Assembly: GCF_017873605.1 (NCBI RefSeq)
Contig: NZ_JAGGKI010000013.1
Location: 62,001-126,000, forward strand
From: Paenibacillus lactis
GTDB taxonomy: Bacteria > Bacillota > Bacilli > Paenibacillales > Paenibacillaceae
DNA: 64,000 nucleotides
Direction: 5' to 3'
The notes beneath the pieces are model-generated. The model was not told the DNA's origin. It was given only the letters and a program-made list of their open reading frames with translations, and ran no database searches. Shown here piece by piece: positions 26,073 to 34,997 of this stretch. How positions within the stretch are numbered: the stretch's first letter is position 1; every line of letters starts with the position of its first letter. The translations under genes were made by a program, and so were the position numbers.

Positions 26073-26634
26073 TCTTGATAAGCTCCAGATGCAGCAACCG
26101 TCATTCGGTTTTTTTGCACGGCATCTCACCTATCCGGATAAACTGGACTTTCACCCTTCGCTCTTGGAGGAGGCCTGGGATGCGGGCCACCCGGCTTATG
26201 CTTCAATCAAGCGATATTGGGACAGCATGCATGAGTTCAGCTTGGAGCAGATTGAAGAATTGTATGTTCAGACGTTTGACTTTCAAAAAAAGACGACCCT
26301 GTACATGACCTATTTCAAGATGGAGGACAGCAGGGAGCGGGGGCAAATGCTTGTCAGGCTAAAGGAGACCTACGAGCTGTTCGGTCTGGAAATAGCCAGC
26401 TCCGAGCTCTCGGATTATCTGCCCCTAATGTGTGAATTTCTATATGCCGCCCGGTGGGAAGGGCACATGAAGGAAGCGACGGAGAGCCTGTCCCTTATGC
26501 TGGCGGTCTTGGAGGACGGAACGTATCATCTGTTGAAGGAGCTGGAACGGCTGGACAGCCCGTACTCCGGATTAATACGTGCGCTTCGCGACACGCTCAA
26601 AATGTGCACGATTCAGGAGGCGGAGCTCGGATGA
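26065..26634 (+). CDS. narJ: Nitrate reductase molybdenum cofactor assembly chaperone
   Basis: A 189-residue NarJ/TorD-type helical chaperone that helps insert molybdenum cofactor into NarG; it is not part of the final enzyme. SFGFFARHLTYPD and the FDFQKKTTLYMTYFKM segment are typical of NarJ. The start is GTG 26065 with GGGGG about 8 bases before it, overlapping narH. A longer open frame extends upstream within narH but has no support. Stop overlaps narI start (ATGA). Confidence 0.92.
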   Translation: MIDLDKLQMQQPSFGFFARHLTYPDKLDFHPSLLEEAWDAGHPAYASIKRYWDSMHEFSLEQIEELYVQTFDFQKKTTLYMTYFKMEDSRERGQMLVRLKETYELFGLEIASSELSDYLPLMCEFLYAARWEGHMKEATESLSLMLAVLEDGTYHLLKELERLDSPYSGLIRALRDTLKMCTIQEAELG

Positions 26635-27323
26635 ACATGATGGATCAGCTCTTGTGGGTCATTGTCCCTTATGTCTGCATCGTGGTCTTTATTGTCGGAC
26701 ATATCTACAGATACCGGACCGATCAGTTTAACTGGACGGCCAAATCCAGCGAGTTTATCGAGAAGAAGCGGCTGAAAGCAGGCAGCCTGATGTTCCATCT
26801 GGGCATCATCCCGGTCATCGGGGGACATGTCGCGGGACTCGGCATCCCCCAGTCATGGATGGAGGCGGTCGGCGTTAATGAGCATTTGTACCATATCGGA
26901 GCGGTGTATGTCGGCGGCGCTTTCGGCATGCTGACATTGGCAGGCATGGTTCTGCTGACATCGCGCAGGTTTACGCTGCGAAGCGTTCGGAAGCTCAGCA
27001 CGGCATCGGATCTGATCGTCAATGTGCTGCTGCTGTTCATCATTATTATGGGGATGTATAGTACGCTCGTTACGAATGCAGTGGAGCCGGATTTCAATTA
27101 CCGGGAGACGATATCGGTATGGTTCCGCCAATTGTTCGTCCTTCGTCCGGATGCGTCACTAATGACAGAGGTGCCTTTGTCTTTCAAAATCCACATTCTG
27201 GCCGGGCTCGGTATTTTCGCTTTATGGCCGTTCACCCGTCTTGTCCATGTCTGGAGCGTTCCGTTGAATTATGTCGGAAGAAGATATATCCTTTATAGGA
27301 AGCACCGTAAATATGAATCGTAG
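26631..27323 (+). CDS. narI: Respiratory nitrate reductase, gamma subunit (cytochrome b)
   Basis: A 230-residue membrane protein with five transmembrane segments. Haem-b ligand histidines are visible: HLGIIPVIGGHVAG (near 60), and FKIHILAGLGIFALWPFTRLVHVWS (two His near 190-205). It takes electrons from menaquinol and releases protons outside. AGGAGG ten bases before ATG 26631 fixes the start. Last gene of narGHJI. Confidence 0.95.
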   Translation: MNMMDQLLWVIVPYVCIVVFIVGHIYRYRTDQFNWTAKSSEFIEKKRLKAGSLMFHLGIIPVIGGHVAGLGIPQSWMEAVGVNEHLYHIGAVYVGGAFGMLTLAGMVLLTSRRFTLRSVRKLSTASDLIVNVLLLFIIIMGMYSTLVTNAVEPDFNYRETISVWFRQLFVLRPDASLMTEVPLSFKIHILAGLGIFALWPFTRLVHVWSVPLNYVGRRYILYRKHRKYES

Positions 27324-27328
27324 ACGAG

Positions 27329-27352
27329 AGAAGGCTTTGCGGCCTTCTTTTC
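27329..27352 (+). terminator. Weak terminator or processing hairpin between narI and nreA
   Basis: AGAAGGC pairs with GGCCTTCT across a small loop, followed by TTTTC. The stem is short, so partial read-through into nreABC is expected; there is no clear new promoter before nreA. Confidence 0.55.
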
Positions 27353-27373
27353 TACATCAGAGGAGTTAGGGCT

Positions 27374-27844
27374 ATGACGGTAATAGAACAGTCTGGCTAT
27401 GATTATCAGCTGGAAATCGATAGGCTGCGGGATCGGTTTCAATTCGATTTCGTGTCGCTAGCGCTCGTCCAGCCTGCCGAAGACCGGTTTGTGCTGACGT
27501 GGCAGTATGCTTCAGGTAATCACAATGAGCGGTTTAAACGGATCGTGCTCCATTCGGGCAAAGGCGTCGCCGGAATTGTGTTCAAGACCGGAAAATCGAT
27601 GCTCATTCAAAACGTTAACGCCGATATTGGTGCACGCGACTTATTTAATTTTCCGATCATTGCCGCCGAGAAGCTCAAGAGTCTAGGGGCCCTTCCGCTG
27701 TGGGTGGAGGCCCGGGTAATGGGCGTTTTGCTGGCCGGGTTCCGGGAGGAGAACCGGATGAATCCGGCGGTTTTTAACGATTTCCGGGAGCAGCTCGGGG
27801 TGACGTTAGGAGCTTTTCGGATCAGGGAGGTGTCGCAGACTTGA
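27374..27844 (+). CDS. nreA: NreA, GAF-domain nitrate receptor
   Basis: A 156-residue single GAF domain (LVQPAEDRFVLTWQYASG, HSGKGVAGIVFKTGKSMLI). In staphylococci NreA binds nitrate and controls the phosphorylation of the NreB kinase. GAGGAG precedes ATG 27374. The stop overlaps the TTG start of nreB, so expression is coupled. It is the first gene of nreABC. Confidence 0.9.
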   Translation: MTVIEQSGYDYQLEIDRLRDRFQFDFVSLALVQPAEDRFVLTWQYASGNHNERFKRIVLHSGKGVAGIVFKTGKSMLIQNVNADIGARDLFNFPIIAAEKLKSLGALPLWVEARVMGVLLAGFREENRMNPAVFNDFREQLGVTLGAFRIREVSQT

Positions 27845-28920
27845 TTACCATGACCGGGGATCGATTGAGCGAAATGCTGGATAAGCTGTACCGGAACGGT
27901 ACGGAAGCCATCTTCTTTATGGATCAAAAAGGCGGCGTTGTCGGCATGAATCCGGCTGCCGAGCGGATTCTGGAGGTCGATGTCATTGAGCGGATTCAGT
28001 CGGGGATTGACGACTCGTTCTGTCAAACCTGCGAGGGATACACGGATGAACAGGAGCTGATGTCCTGCTCCCGATGCTATTTGAATTATCCTAAGGGAGA
28101 GTTTTCTTCCTTTCAAGTATATCTAAGGACAAGGGACGAAGGCATCGTGCCGTTCGCGGCAAGCTATCATACGATTGACGAAGAACAGGGCATCCGCGTA
28201 TTGATGCTGCTTGATCTTACCAAACAGCTGAAGACGCAGGAAATGCTGCAGCGTAACCATATGCTGAAATACGTGATCAAAGCCCAGGAGGATGAACGCA
28301 AGCGGATTTCCCGTGAGCTGCATGACAGCGTCGCGCAGGAGCTCCTCAGCTCCCTGGTGGATTTGCGCGTGCTGAAATACATGAACGTAAGCGATGATGT
28401 GCTCAATAAAATCCAGCAGACGGAGCAGTCCTTGACGCGGCTGCTGGACGATATTCGGCATTTATCGGTAGAGCTTCGTCCCGCATCGCTGGACGATCTG
28501 GGCCTCGAAGCTGCGTTCAGATCGCACTTTAAATGGATGGAGAAGAATTATGGCCTGCTTGTGCATTTTTCCGCCGAGCTTGCGGCAGCCCGGTACAGCA
28601 ACGAAATCGAGACCGTCGTTTACCGGGTATGCCAGGAGGCCGTGCTTAATGCGCTAAAGTATTCCGGGCTGGATGAGGTTTACGTGCGGCTGTGGGAGGA
28701 GAATGGGGGGCTTCAGCTGACCGTCCGGGATGAGGGCGTCGGCTTTAATATGTTTATTAACGAGGCGCAAGGGACCGGGCTCGGATTGTACGGCATGAGG
28801 GAGCGCGCGGAGCTGGTTGGCGGGCAGTTTACGCTGACTTCGTCGGCAGGCGCAGGCACAACGGTGCAGCTCAGTGTACCACTGTCTCAAGATGTAATGC
28901 AGGAGGGGGACCGTTCATGA
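27841..28920 (+). CDS. nreB: NreB, oxygen-sensing Fe-S histidine kinase
   Basis: A 359-residue cytoplasmic kinase. The PAS domain (about 10-125) holds four cysteines at 61, 64, 76 and 79 (CQTC and CSRC), offset by two from those of S. carnosus NreB that bind the O2-labile 4Fe-4S cluster. The HisKA_3 phosphoacceptor is His161 in RELHDSVAQEL, and the HATPase domain ends in GTGLGLYGMRERAELVGG. Anaerobically it phosphorylates NreC. The start TTG 27841 has GGGAGGTG nine bases before; the ATG at 27850 is too far. Stop overlaps nreC. Confidence 0.95.
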   Translation: MITMTGDRLSEMLDKLYRNGTEAIFFMDQKGGVVGMNPAAERILEVDVIERIQSGIDDSFCQTCEGYTDEQELMSCSRCYLNYPKGEFSSFQVYLRTRDEGIVPFAASYHTIDEEQGIRVLMLLDLTKQLKTQEMLQRNHMLKYVIKAQEDERKRISRELHDSVAQELLSSLVDLRVLKYMNVSDDVLNKIQQTEQSLTRLLDDIRHLSVELRPASLDDLGLEAAFRSHFKWMEKNYGLLVHFSAELAAARYSNEIETVVYRVCQEAVLNALKYSGLDEVYVRLWEENGGLQLTVRDEGVGFNMFINEAQGTGLGLYGMRERAELVGGQFTLTSSAGAGTTVQLSVPLSQDVMQEGDRS

Positions 28921-29564
28921 AGATTGTCATTGCCGACGACCATGCCGTCGTTCGCAGCGGGTTCTCGATGATTATCAACTATCAGGAGGACATGGAGGTT
29001 GTAGCTACGGCAGCGGACGGGCTGGAAGCATACGCGATGGTAGCCAAACACAGGCCCGATGTGCTGCTGATGGACCTGAGCATGCCGCCTGGCGAGAGCG
29101 GACTTATCGCAACCGGCAAAATCAGTGCCGATTATCCAGGCACCAAGATTATCGTTCTGACCATGTACGACGATGAGGATTATCTGTTTCATGTGTTGAA
29201 GAACGGCGCGTCCGGATATGTTCTCAAGAACGCGCCGGATGATGAGCTGATCTCCGCCATACGGATGGTCTACGCCGGAGGCACGTACATTCATCCGCAG
29301 ATGGCCACTTCACTGGTGCGGGAATTTATCAAGAAGGACAGCGAAAGTCCCGAGCAGGATCCGCTTAGCAGTCTTTCGCAGCGGGAGCTTGAGATTTTGC
29401 CTTTGATTGCCAAGGGTTACGGGAATAAAGAGATCGCGGAGATGCTGTATGTATCCGTGAAGACGGTAGAGGCGCACAAAGCGAAAATTATGGAGAAGCT
29501 CAATTTAAAGAGCCGGCCCCAGCTGGTTGAATATGCGCTCAAGAAGAAGCTGCTGGATTTCTGA
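28917..29564 (+). CDS. nreC: NreC, LuxR-type response regulator
   Basis: The 215-residue regulator has a receiver domain (about 1-120) with phosphoacceptor Asp53 (VLLMDLSMPP) and a LuxR/NarL HTH (about 150-215, LSQRELEILPLIAKGYGNKEIAEMLYVSVKTVEAH in overlapping parts). It should activate narG and narK under anaerobic, nitrate-rich conditions. AGGAGGGGG precedes ATG 28917. Candidate boxes are found before narG (20738-20770) and in the inverted repeat before narK. Confidence 0.94.
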   Translation: MKIVIADDHAVVRSGFSMIINYQEDMEVVATAADGLEAYAMVAKHRPDVLLMDLSMPPGESGLIATGKISADYPGTKIIVLTMYDDEDYLFHVLKNGASGYVLKNAPDDELISAIRMVYAGGTYIHPQMATSLVREFIKKDSESPEQDPLSSLSQRELEILPLIAKGYGNKEIAEMLYVSVKTVEAHKAKIMEKLNLKSRPQLVEYALKKKLLDF

Positions 29565-29610
29565 TACTGCTACGGACATTAGCCGTCGAAGGGAAACCAT
29601 CTGCCTATGA

Positions 29611-29678
29611 ATAGGGAAGTTCCTTGTCAAGGATCAGGGAACTTCCCTATTATCTTTGTGAATACATGCACTTACAAT
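29611..29678 (+). promoter_or_regulatory. Inverted repeat with NreC-like boxes and narK -10
   Basis: AATAGGGAAGTTCC (about 29610-29623) is the mirror of GGAACTTCCCTATT (about 29640-29653). The hairpin can end the nreC transcript. Each arm carries a CCCTA half-site of the NreC type; the right-hand box (centre about 29642) sits about -43 from the start point predicted from TACAAT (29673-29678), the same spacing as at narG. The element may thus be both terminator and activator site. Confidence 0.55.
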
Positions 29679-29736
29679 GGAATTGGGGATCCATGATACG
29701 AAAGCCATTCATTTTTCGAGAGAAAAGGTGATGGGG

Positions 29737-31260
29737 ATGATCAAAAAAATGCAGCTGCCGCTGCAAACGATGAATCTGGTGCTCGGTTTTATGGTATGGG
29801 TGATCATATCCGCGCTGCTGCCGTTTATCCGCGAGGATATTCCGGTTCCTGCTGACCGCGTTGCCATCCTGACGGCCATTCCGGTGGTGCTGGGCTCCGT
29901 GCTGCGCATTCCGCTCGGCTATTATGCCAATATCGTCGGGGCAAGAGTTGTATTCATCGTCAGCTTTATCGCGCTTTTATTTCCGGTATATCTTATCAGC
30001 TCGGCTTCCACGTTTACCCATCTTGTGATCGGAGGGCTGTTCCTCGGCATCGGCGGCGCCGTATTCTCCGTCGGCGTCACCTCGCTTCCCAAATATTATG
30101 CCAAAGAAAAGCTTGGGCTGGTGAACGGCATTTACGGCATGGGCAACCTGGGCACCGCCGTAACGACTTTTGCCGCACCGGTGATTGCCACGCAGATCGG
30201 CTGGTCGAAAACGGTGCAACTGTATCTGGTTCTGCTGCTAATCTTTGCGGGGTTGAACGTGTTCTTGGGAGACCGCAAGGAAGTCATGGTTCGGACACCG
30301 ATCATGGAACAGATTCGGGGCGTGTACAAGAACGACAAGCTGTGGTATTTCTCGCTCTTTTATTTTATTACCTTCGGTTCATTTGTCGCATTTACCGTCT
30401 ACCTGCCGAACTTCTTGGTCACGCATTTCGAGCTTGCCAAGGTCGATGCGGGACTCCGCACTGCAGGATTCATTTTGCTTGCAACATTGATGCGGCCGAT
30501 CGGCGGCTTTCTTGCCGACAAATTCAAACCGCTGTTCCTGCTGATGGGCGTGTTTATCGGACTTACGGTCGCTGCGATCCTTTTGGCATTCTCTCCGTCG
30601 ATCGGTTTATATACCGTCGGTTGTTTAACGATTGCGGTCGGTGCGGGACTGGGAAACGGAATCATCTTCAAGCTGGTTCCGCTGTATTTCAACAAGCAGG
30701 CCGGGATCGTGAACGGCATCGTGTCCATGATGGGCGGTCTCGGCGGTTTCTTTCCGCCGCTGATGCTGTCGTTCATCCATTCGGTTACGGGTCAGTATGC
30801 GATCGGATTCATGGCCTTATCTCAAGTAGCCCTCGCCAGCTTTATCATCGTCGTCTGGATGTACTTTCAGGACAAACTTTCGGTCTCCTCGAAGGTGTTT
30901 AACTCGACAGGCCAAGGCATTCTTGTCACGGATCCGAATGGAAAAATCCATGCGGTCAATCCAGCATTCACTGCGCTGACGGGATATACCGAGGAAGAGG
31001 TGGTCGGGAGAAATCCGAGCATCCTGAAATCCGGACGTCAATCTAAGGACTTCTATACCGAGATGTGGACGGAAATTGCAGAACGGGGCAGCTGGCAGGG
31101 TGAAATTTGGAACCGCAGAAAGAACGGGGAAGAGTATCTTGAACTGCTTACGATCAATGCCGTAAAGGACGAAACGGGAGATATTATTCATTATGTAGGC
31201 ACATTCAGCGACATTACGGAACAAGCGGCAGCGGGCCGAGCAACGGCACGGACAACGTAG
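29737..31260 (+). CDS. narK: NarK-type nitrate/nitrite transporter fused to a C-terminal PAS domain
   Basis: A 507-residue protein. Residues about 1-385 are an MFS nitrate/nitrite carrier of the NarK/NasA family with the nitrate signatures GGLFLGIGGAVFSVGV and GAGLGNGIIFKLVPLYF. Residues about 389-500 are a cytoplasmic PAS domain (GQGILVTDPNGKIHAVNPAF, LTGYTEEEVVGRNPSILKSG, GEIWNRRKNGEEY, IHYVGTFSDITEQ). PAS domains sense ligands or redox state, or mediate dimers; there is no kinase or cyclase part. AAGGTGAT selects ATG 29737 rather than the in-frame ATG at 29677, which overlaps the -10. The gene follows nreABC. Transporter assignment is sure; the role of the PAS domain is unknown. Confidence 0.93.
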   Translation: MIKKMQLPLQTMNLVLGFMVWVIISALLPFIREDIPVPADRVAILTAIPVVLGSVLRIPLGYYANIVGARVVFIVSFIALLFPVYLISSASTFTHLVIGGLFLGIGGAVFSVGVTSLPKYYAKEKLGLVNGIYGMGNLGTAVTTFAAPVIATQIGWSKTVQLYLVLLLIFAGLNVFLGDRKEVMVRTPIMEQIRGVYKNDKLWYFSLFYFITFGSFVAFTVYLPNFLVTHFELAKVDAGLRTAGFILLATLMRPIGGFLADKFKPLFLLMGVFIGLTVAAILLAFSPSIGLYTVGCLTIAVGAGLGNGIIFKLVPLYFNKQAGIVNGIVSMMGGLGGFFPPLMLSFIHSVTGQYAIGFMALSQVALASFIIVVWMYFQDKLSVSSKVFNSTGQGILVTDPNGKIHAVNPAFTALTGYTEEEVVGRNPSILKSGRQSKDFYTEMWTEIAERGSWQGEIWNRRKNGEEYLELLTINAVKDETGDIIHYVGTFSDITEQAAAGRATARTT

Positions 31261-31392
31261 GGGCAGGAGCGTCATCGCTGCGGCAGTGATTCCTTGATGA
31301 AGCGAAAGCCTTGGGAAAACCTGCAAGTATCTTCAAACATTTGTTGCCTGGAGTCAGGATCGAATATCAGTTGGAAAGCGCAGGGGAGAAGG

Positions 31393-32115
31393 ATGAACCG
31401 AACGAAGATCGTGATACCTCGGGAACACGGAGGATGGGCGATGCTCATCGTCCCCTATATGATCGGAATGACGGCGGCCAAGCCAACCGTTCTGCATGTT
31501 CCGCTGTTTTTGGCATGGCTGCTGCTGTATTTCGCTTCGTATCCATTGTTACAATCGCTCAAGAGGAAAAAACAGACCTCAGAGGTGTATTGGGGAATCG
31601 GGTACGCTGCAGCCGGAGCGGTGTTTCTCATTCCCGTCATCTGGCATGCCCCGTGGATGCTGTGGTTCGCCCCGGTGCTGCTTGCATTGATCACCGTTAA
31701 CATATGGCATGTCGTACGGCGCAAGGAGCGTGCGCTTCTGAATGATCTATGCGCGATTCTGCTGTTCTGCACAGGCGGTGCGGCTGCCTATATGCTTGGC
31801 GGCGGAACTGTCGGTAAAGAGCTGGCGGTTGTAGCCCTGGTGAATGTGGTCTATTTTGCCGGCACCGTTTTCTTCGTGAAATCCGTCTTCAGAGAACGGA
31901 AGAACAAGCGGTATACGGTCTATTCGCGGGCGTATCATGTCGCTGCGCCGGCCGTTCCTCTGATCCTCGGCTTACCCTGGCTCGCTGCTGCGTTTCTGTT
32001 TCCGCTTTGCCGAAGCTGGCTGTTTTCCGGAAAAGTCATCAAGCCGATGAATGTTGGCATTATCGAAATTATAGGTTCCGTGCAATTTTTAGGGATCAGC
32101 ATGATGGTTCTTTAA
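31393..32115 (+). CDS. ywiC: YwiC-like membrane protein
   Basis: A 240-residue protein with about seven transmembrane segments, starting with the YwiC hallmark VIPREHGGWAML. In B. subtilis ywiC lies by the nar/fnr genes, and here it again follows the nitrate island. Function is not established. ATG 31393 is chosen since GGGGAGAAGG precedes it; the frame extends upstream to 31294 without domain support. Lower case for the remaining 132-bp gap from narK: no clear promoter seen. Confidence 0.85.
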   Translation: MNRTKIVIPREHGGWAMLIVPYMIGMTAAKPTVLHVPLFLAWLLLYFASYPLLQSLKRKKQTSEVYWGIGYAAAGAVFLIPVIWHAPWMLWFAPVLLALITVNIWHVVRRKERALLNDLCAILLFCTGGAAAYMLGGGTVGKELAVVALVNVVYFAGTVFFVKSVFRERKNKRYTVYSRAYHVAAPAVPLILGLPWLAAAFLFPLCRSWLFSGKVIKPMNVGIIEIIGSVQFLGISMMVL

Positions 32116-32216
32116 CCGTAAAGGGGGCAGCTCGCTGTGAACGCCTCCCAGGCAGCCGGCATTTGTCAGGGGTGGCGGGGGAAGGTCGAAGAACACAATT
32201 TGATCCCATACAAAGC

Positions 32217-32253
32217 CAAACAGCCTTGGGTGCATCGACCACCGAAGGCTGTT
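32217..32253 (+). terminator. Terminator after ywiC
   Basis: AAACAGCCTT pairs with AAGGCTGTTT across a loop with further TGG/CCA pairing, followed by TTTTT. Confidence 0.85.
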
Positions 32254-32357
32254 TTTCGTGCCGGATTCCATCAGGGGACATCTTTTGAAAAAAACAGGGT
32301 AGCGAGGAGAGAAATCTATGGTATTCTGAGGAATAGCATACGAAAGGGGAGCGGATC

Positions 32358-33677
32358 ATGCCGAAACTACCGGAACGTTCTGGAAGAGAACAAGCACTTC
32401 CAAAGATTCAGAAGTACATAGAATCTCCCGTTCTTCAAGAACGGCTGTACAAGCGAACGCTTATTATCGTGATCCTGTCGCAAATATTCGGCGGAGCGGG
32501 GCTAGCGGCAGGCTTAACCGTCGGAGCGCTGCTTGCCCAGGAAATGCTTAAAACCGCTAGCTTTGCGGGTATTCCAGCCGCACTGATAACGGTAGGCTCC
32601 GCGCTAGGTGCTTGGTATGTCGGACGGCTTAGCCAGCGTTTCGGGCGGGGGCCGGGTCTCGCAACAGGGTTCCTTGCCGGCGGGATTGGAGCAATCGGGG
32701 TCATTATTGCAGCGTCCTTACAGAACATCATTCTGCTGTTTGCTTCATTGCTGATCTACGGTGTAGGCACAGCCACTAATTTGCAAGCGAGATATGCAGG
32801 GACGGATCTGGCTAAGCCTTCACAGCGTGCATCGGCGGTCAGTGTGGCAATGGTATCGACGACATTCGGCGCTGTTGCCGGCCCCAATCTGGTCAATGTG
32901 ATGGGCCGGGCCGCAGAGTCGATCGGCGTGCCCGCTTTAGCGGGACCGTTTATCCTAGCAGCTGCGGCATTCATACTGGCTGGCCTGGTGCTGCTGGTGT
33001 TGCTTCGTCCCGATCCTTACGCTATAGCGCAAGCGATCGCTCAAGCGAACCGTACCAGCGCTGGGCCATCTTCGGATTCAACAACTGGGGACGGGAACAA
33101 ACGGGGGCTCGTGGTCGGGACAGCCGTGATGATATTGACTCAAGTGGTGATGATCTCCATCATGACCATGACGCCGGTCCACATGAAGCATCACGGTCAC
33201 GGACTAGGTGCTGTCGGCTTAGTGATCGGCATCCATATCGGGGCCATGTATCTCCCGTCGCTCATTACCGGTTATCTCGTGGATAAAGTGGGACGGCTTG
33301 CCATGTCCATCGCATCCGGCATGGTCCTGTTGATCTCCGGGATCTTGGCAGCGTTCGCGCCGGCCGATTCGCTTGTGCTGCTCATCCTTGCCCTCGCCTT
33401 GCTTGGCGTAGGCTGGAACCTGGGCTTGATCAGCGGAACGGCGATGATCGTTGACGCTACGCATCCAACTACCCGGGCTAAGACGCAGGGAACGATTGAT
33501 GTGTTGATTGCCCTTGCCGGCGCTTCGGGCGGCGCGTTGTCCGGCGTGGTCGCAGCCAGCACGAGCTACAGCACGCTGTCCCTGGCCGGAGGCTTGCTAT
33601 CGCTGGTATTGATCCCAGTCTGCCTGGGATCGATCAAGCTGGGTAAAACGGCAGCGCAATCAAGCAAAAGCGCTTAA
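32358..33677 (+). CDS. MFS transporter
   Basis: A 439-residue major facilitator with about 12 transmembrane segments and a hydrophilic N-terminal tail of ~35 residues. The family motif is GAWYVGRLSQRFGRGPGLA (about 88-106). A central loop (about 225-245, NRTSAGPSSDSTTGDGNKRG) splits two halves. A histidine run MKHHGHGLG precedes TM8. AAAGGGGAGCGG precedes ATG 32358. Substrate unknown. Confidence 0.88.
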   Translation: MPKLPERSGREQALPKIQKYIESPVLQERLYKRTLIIVILSQIFGGAGLAAGLTVGALLAQEMLKTASFAGIPAALITVGSALGAWYVGRLSQRFGRGPGLATGFLAGGIGAIGVIIAASLQNIILLFASLLIYGVGTATNLQARYAGTDLAKPSQRASAVSVAMVSTTFGAVAGPNLVNVMGRAAESIGVPALAGPFILAAAAFILAGLVLLVLLRPDPYAIAQAIAQANRTSAGPSSDSTTGDGNKRGLVVGTAVMILTQVVMISIMTMTPVHMKHHGHGLGAVGLVIGIHIGAMYLPSLITGYLVDKVGRLAMSIASGMVLLISGILAAFAPADSLVLLILALALLGVGWNLGLISGTAMIVDATHPTTRAKTQGTIDVLIALAGASGGALSGVVAASTSYSTLSLAGGLLSLVLIPVCLGSIKLGKTAAQSSKSA

Positions 33678-33701
33678 TCCGGCAACGGGTTTCATAGGAA
33701 T

Positions 33702-33740
33702 AAAACAGCCTCCGGTCTGCTTGGTCCGGAGGCTGTTTTT
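33702..33740 (+). terminator. Terminator after MFS transporter
   Basis: AAAACAGCCTCCGG pairs with CCGGAGGCTGTTTT around a 10-nt loop, ending in TTTTT. Both sides are A/T rich, so it can also end the minus-strand aldo/keto reductase. Confidence 0.88.
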
Positions 33741-33745
33741 ACGCT

Positions 33746-33910
33746 GACAGAGTTTATGATTCGGCAGTGCTTGCGCTCTGACCGTAATTATGAACTGACA
33801 GTGCTAATGTACTGCAGTGCTTATGCTCTGACTGTAATTATGAGCTATCAGTGCTAATGTTCTACAGTGTTTATGCTCTGACCGTAATTATGTTCTGCTA
33901 GCGCTTATGG
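33746..33910. repeat. Nested tandem repeat, 50-bp period
   Basis: A(C/T)CGTAATTATG-type text starts at 33781, 33831 and 33881, giving a 50-bp period and about 3.3 copies. Each unit is itself built of related 16-18-bp pieces (CAGTGCTAATGTACTG, CAGTGCTTATGCTCTG, ACTGTAATTATGAGCTAT). The last piece runs over the stop codon of the aldo/keto reductase gene (33905-33907). Likely slippage-prone; not a CRISPR. Confidence 0.8.
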
Positions 33911-34822
33911 AAGAATATTGCCTGCCGCGCGGTAGATCGCATACCATTCCTCACGCGTCAGCACGATATCGCTCGCCTTGATGCAGTCCTTTAAGCGATC
34001 GATATTCATTGTGCCGATCACGGGCTGCATGCGGGCAGGGTGGCGAAGCAGCCAGGCAATGGCGATGGTTGTATTGCTTACGCCATATTTTTCTGCGATC
34101 TCATCGATCTGCCGGTTCAGCTCAGGGAACTTGTCGCTTCCCAAGAATACCCCTTCGAAAAATCCGTATTGGAATGGGGACCATGGCTGAATCGTAATAT
34201 CATGCAGCCTGCAGAAGTCCAGCACGCTGCCGTCGCGGTTGACGGCGGATTCATTCTCCATATTCACATTGATTCCGCTTGAAATCATGGTGGCATTCGT
34301 GATGCTGAGCTGAAGCTGGTTAGCCACGATCGGCTGCTTCACGGCTTTTTTCAGCAGCTGAATCTGCATCGGGTTTTGATTGGATACACCGAAGTGTCTT
34401 ACTTTGCCCGAGCGCTCAAGCTGATCAAATGCTTCGGCAACCTCTTCCGGCTCAACAAGGGCATCCGGACGGTGCAGGAGCAGCACATCGAGGTATTCGG
34501 TGTTCAGTCTTTTCAAAATGCCGTCAACCGAATTCAGAATATGCTCTTTCGAAAAGTCGAACATCCCTTGACGAATCCCGCATTTCGACTGCAGAATGAT
34601 CTGCTCGCGGACGCTCGCACTCATATGTATAGCTTCGGAGAAGATTTCCTCGCAGGCTCCGCCGCCGTAAATGTCGGCATGGTCGAAAAAGTTGGCCCCT
34701 TCCTCAAGCGCCGTTTGAACGAAACGCTCGGCCTCCGCTTTATCCAGCGAATTTATTCGCATACCGCCGACGGCTACGACAGGTACTTCAAGCGAACTGC
34801 TTCCAAGTTTAATCGTTTTCAA
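33905..34822 (-). CDS. Aldo/keto reductase
   Basis: A 305-residue NADPH-dependent (beta/alpha)8 oxidoreductase. Catalytic residues are Asp and Tyr in FFDHADIYGGG (about 45-55), Lys in LQSKCGIRQG (about 78) and His in LLLHRPDALVEP (about 115); the cofactor tail motif is near VIGTMNIDRLKDC. It is similar to YdhF/YcsN-type reductases. GGAGGGTC eight bases before TTG 34822 decides the start; an open frame to 34939 adds a weak, low-complexity extension. Substrate unknown. Confidence 0.92.
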   Translation of the reverse strand: MKTIKLGSSSLEVPVVAVGGMRINSLDKAEAERFVQTALEEGANFFDHADIYGGGACEEIFSEAIHMSASVREQIILQSKCGIRQGMFDFSKEHILNSVDGILKRLNTEYLDVLLLHRPDALVEPEEVAEAFDQLERSGKVRHFGVSNQNPMQIQLLKKAVKQPIVANQLQLSITNATMISSGINVNMENESAVNRDGSVLDFCRLHDITIQPWSPFQYGFFEGVFLGSDKFPELNRQIDEIAEKYGVSNTTIAIAWLLRHPARMQPVIGTMNIDRLKDCIKASDIVLTREEWYAIYRAAGNILP

Positions 34823-34997
34823 ATCAAGACCCTCCGATTCTATTGTAGGTTTAGTTGCTGTGGCAAAAGTCTCTCTTGTTATTGTGACATGTTCAAAGGA
34901 GGTTGTACAAGAGTTATTTGTCCTAAACAACTCCGACATCGTGCAGCGCTTCGTACCATGGATACGGATTGGGAGGATTATTCGTCCAGACTCTTGA

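Noticed and set aside
29655..29675. FNR site directly before narK
   Set aside because: Only one half (TGTGA) is present; the second half does not match.
33746..33910. CRISPR-like array
   Set aside because: The repeats are contiguous with a 50-bp period and no unique spacers, and no cas genes are present.
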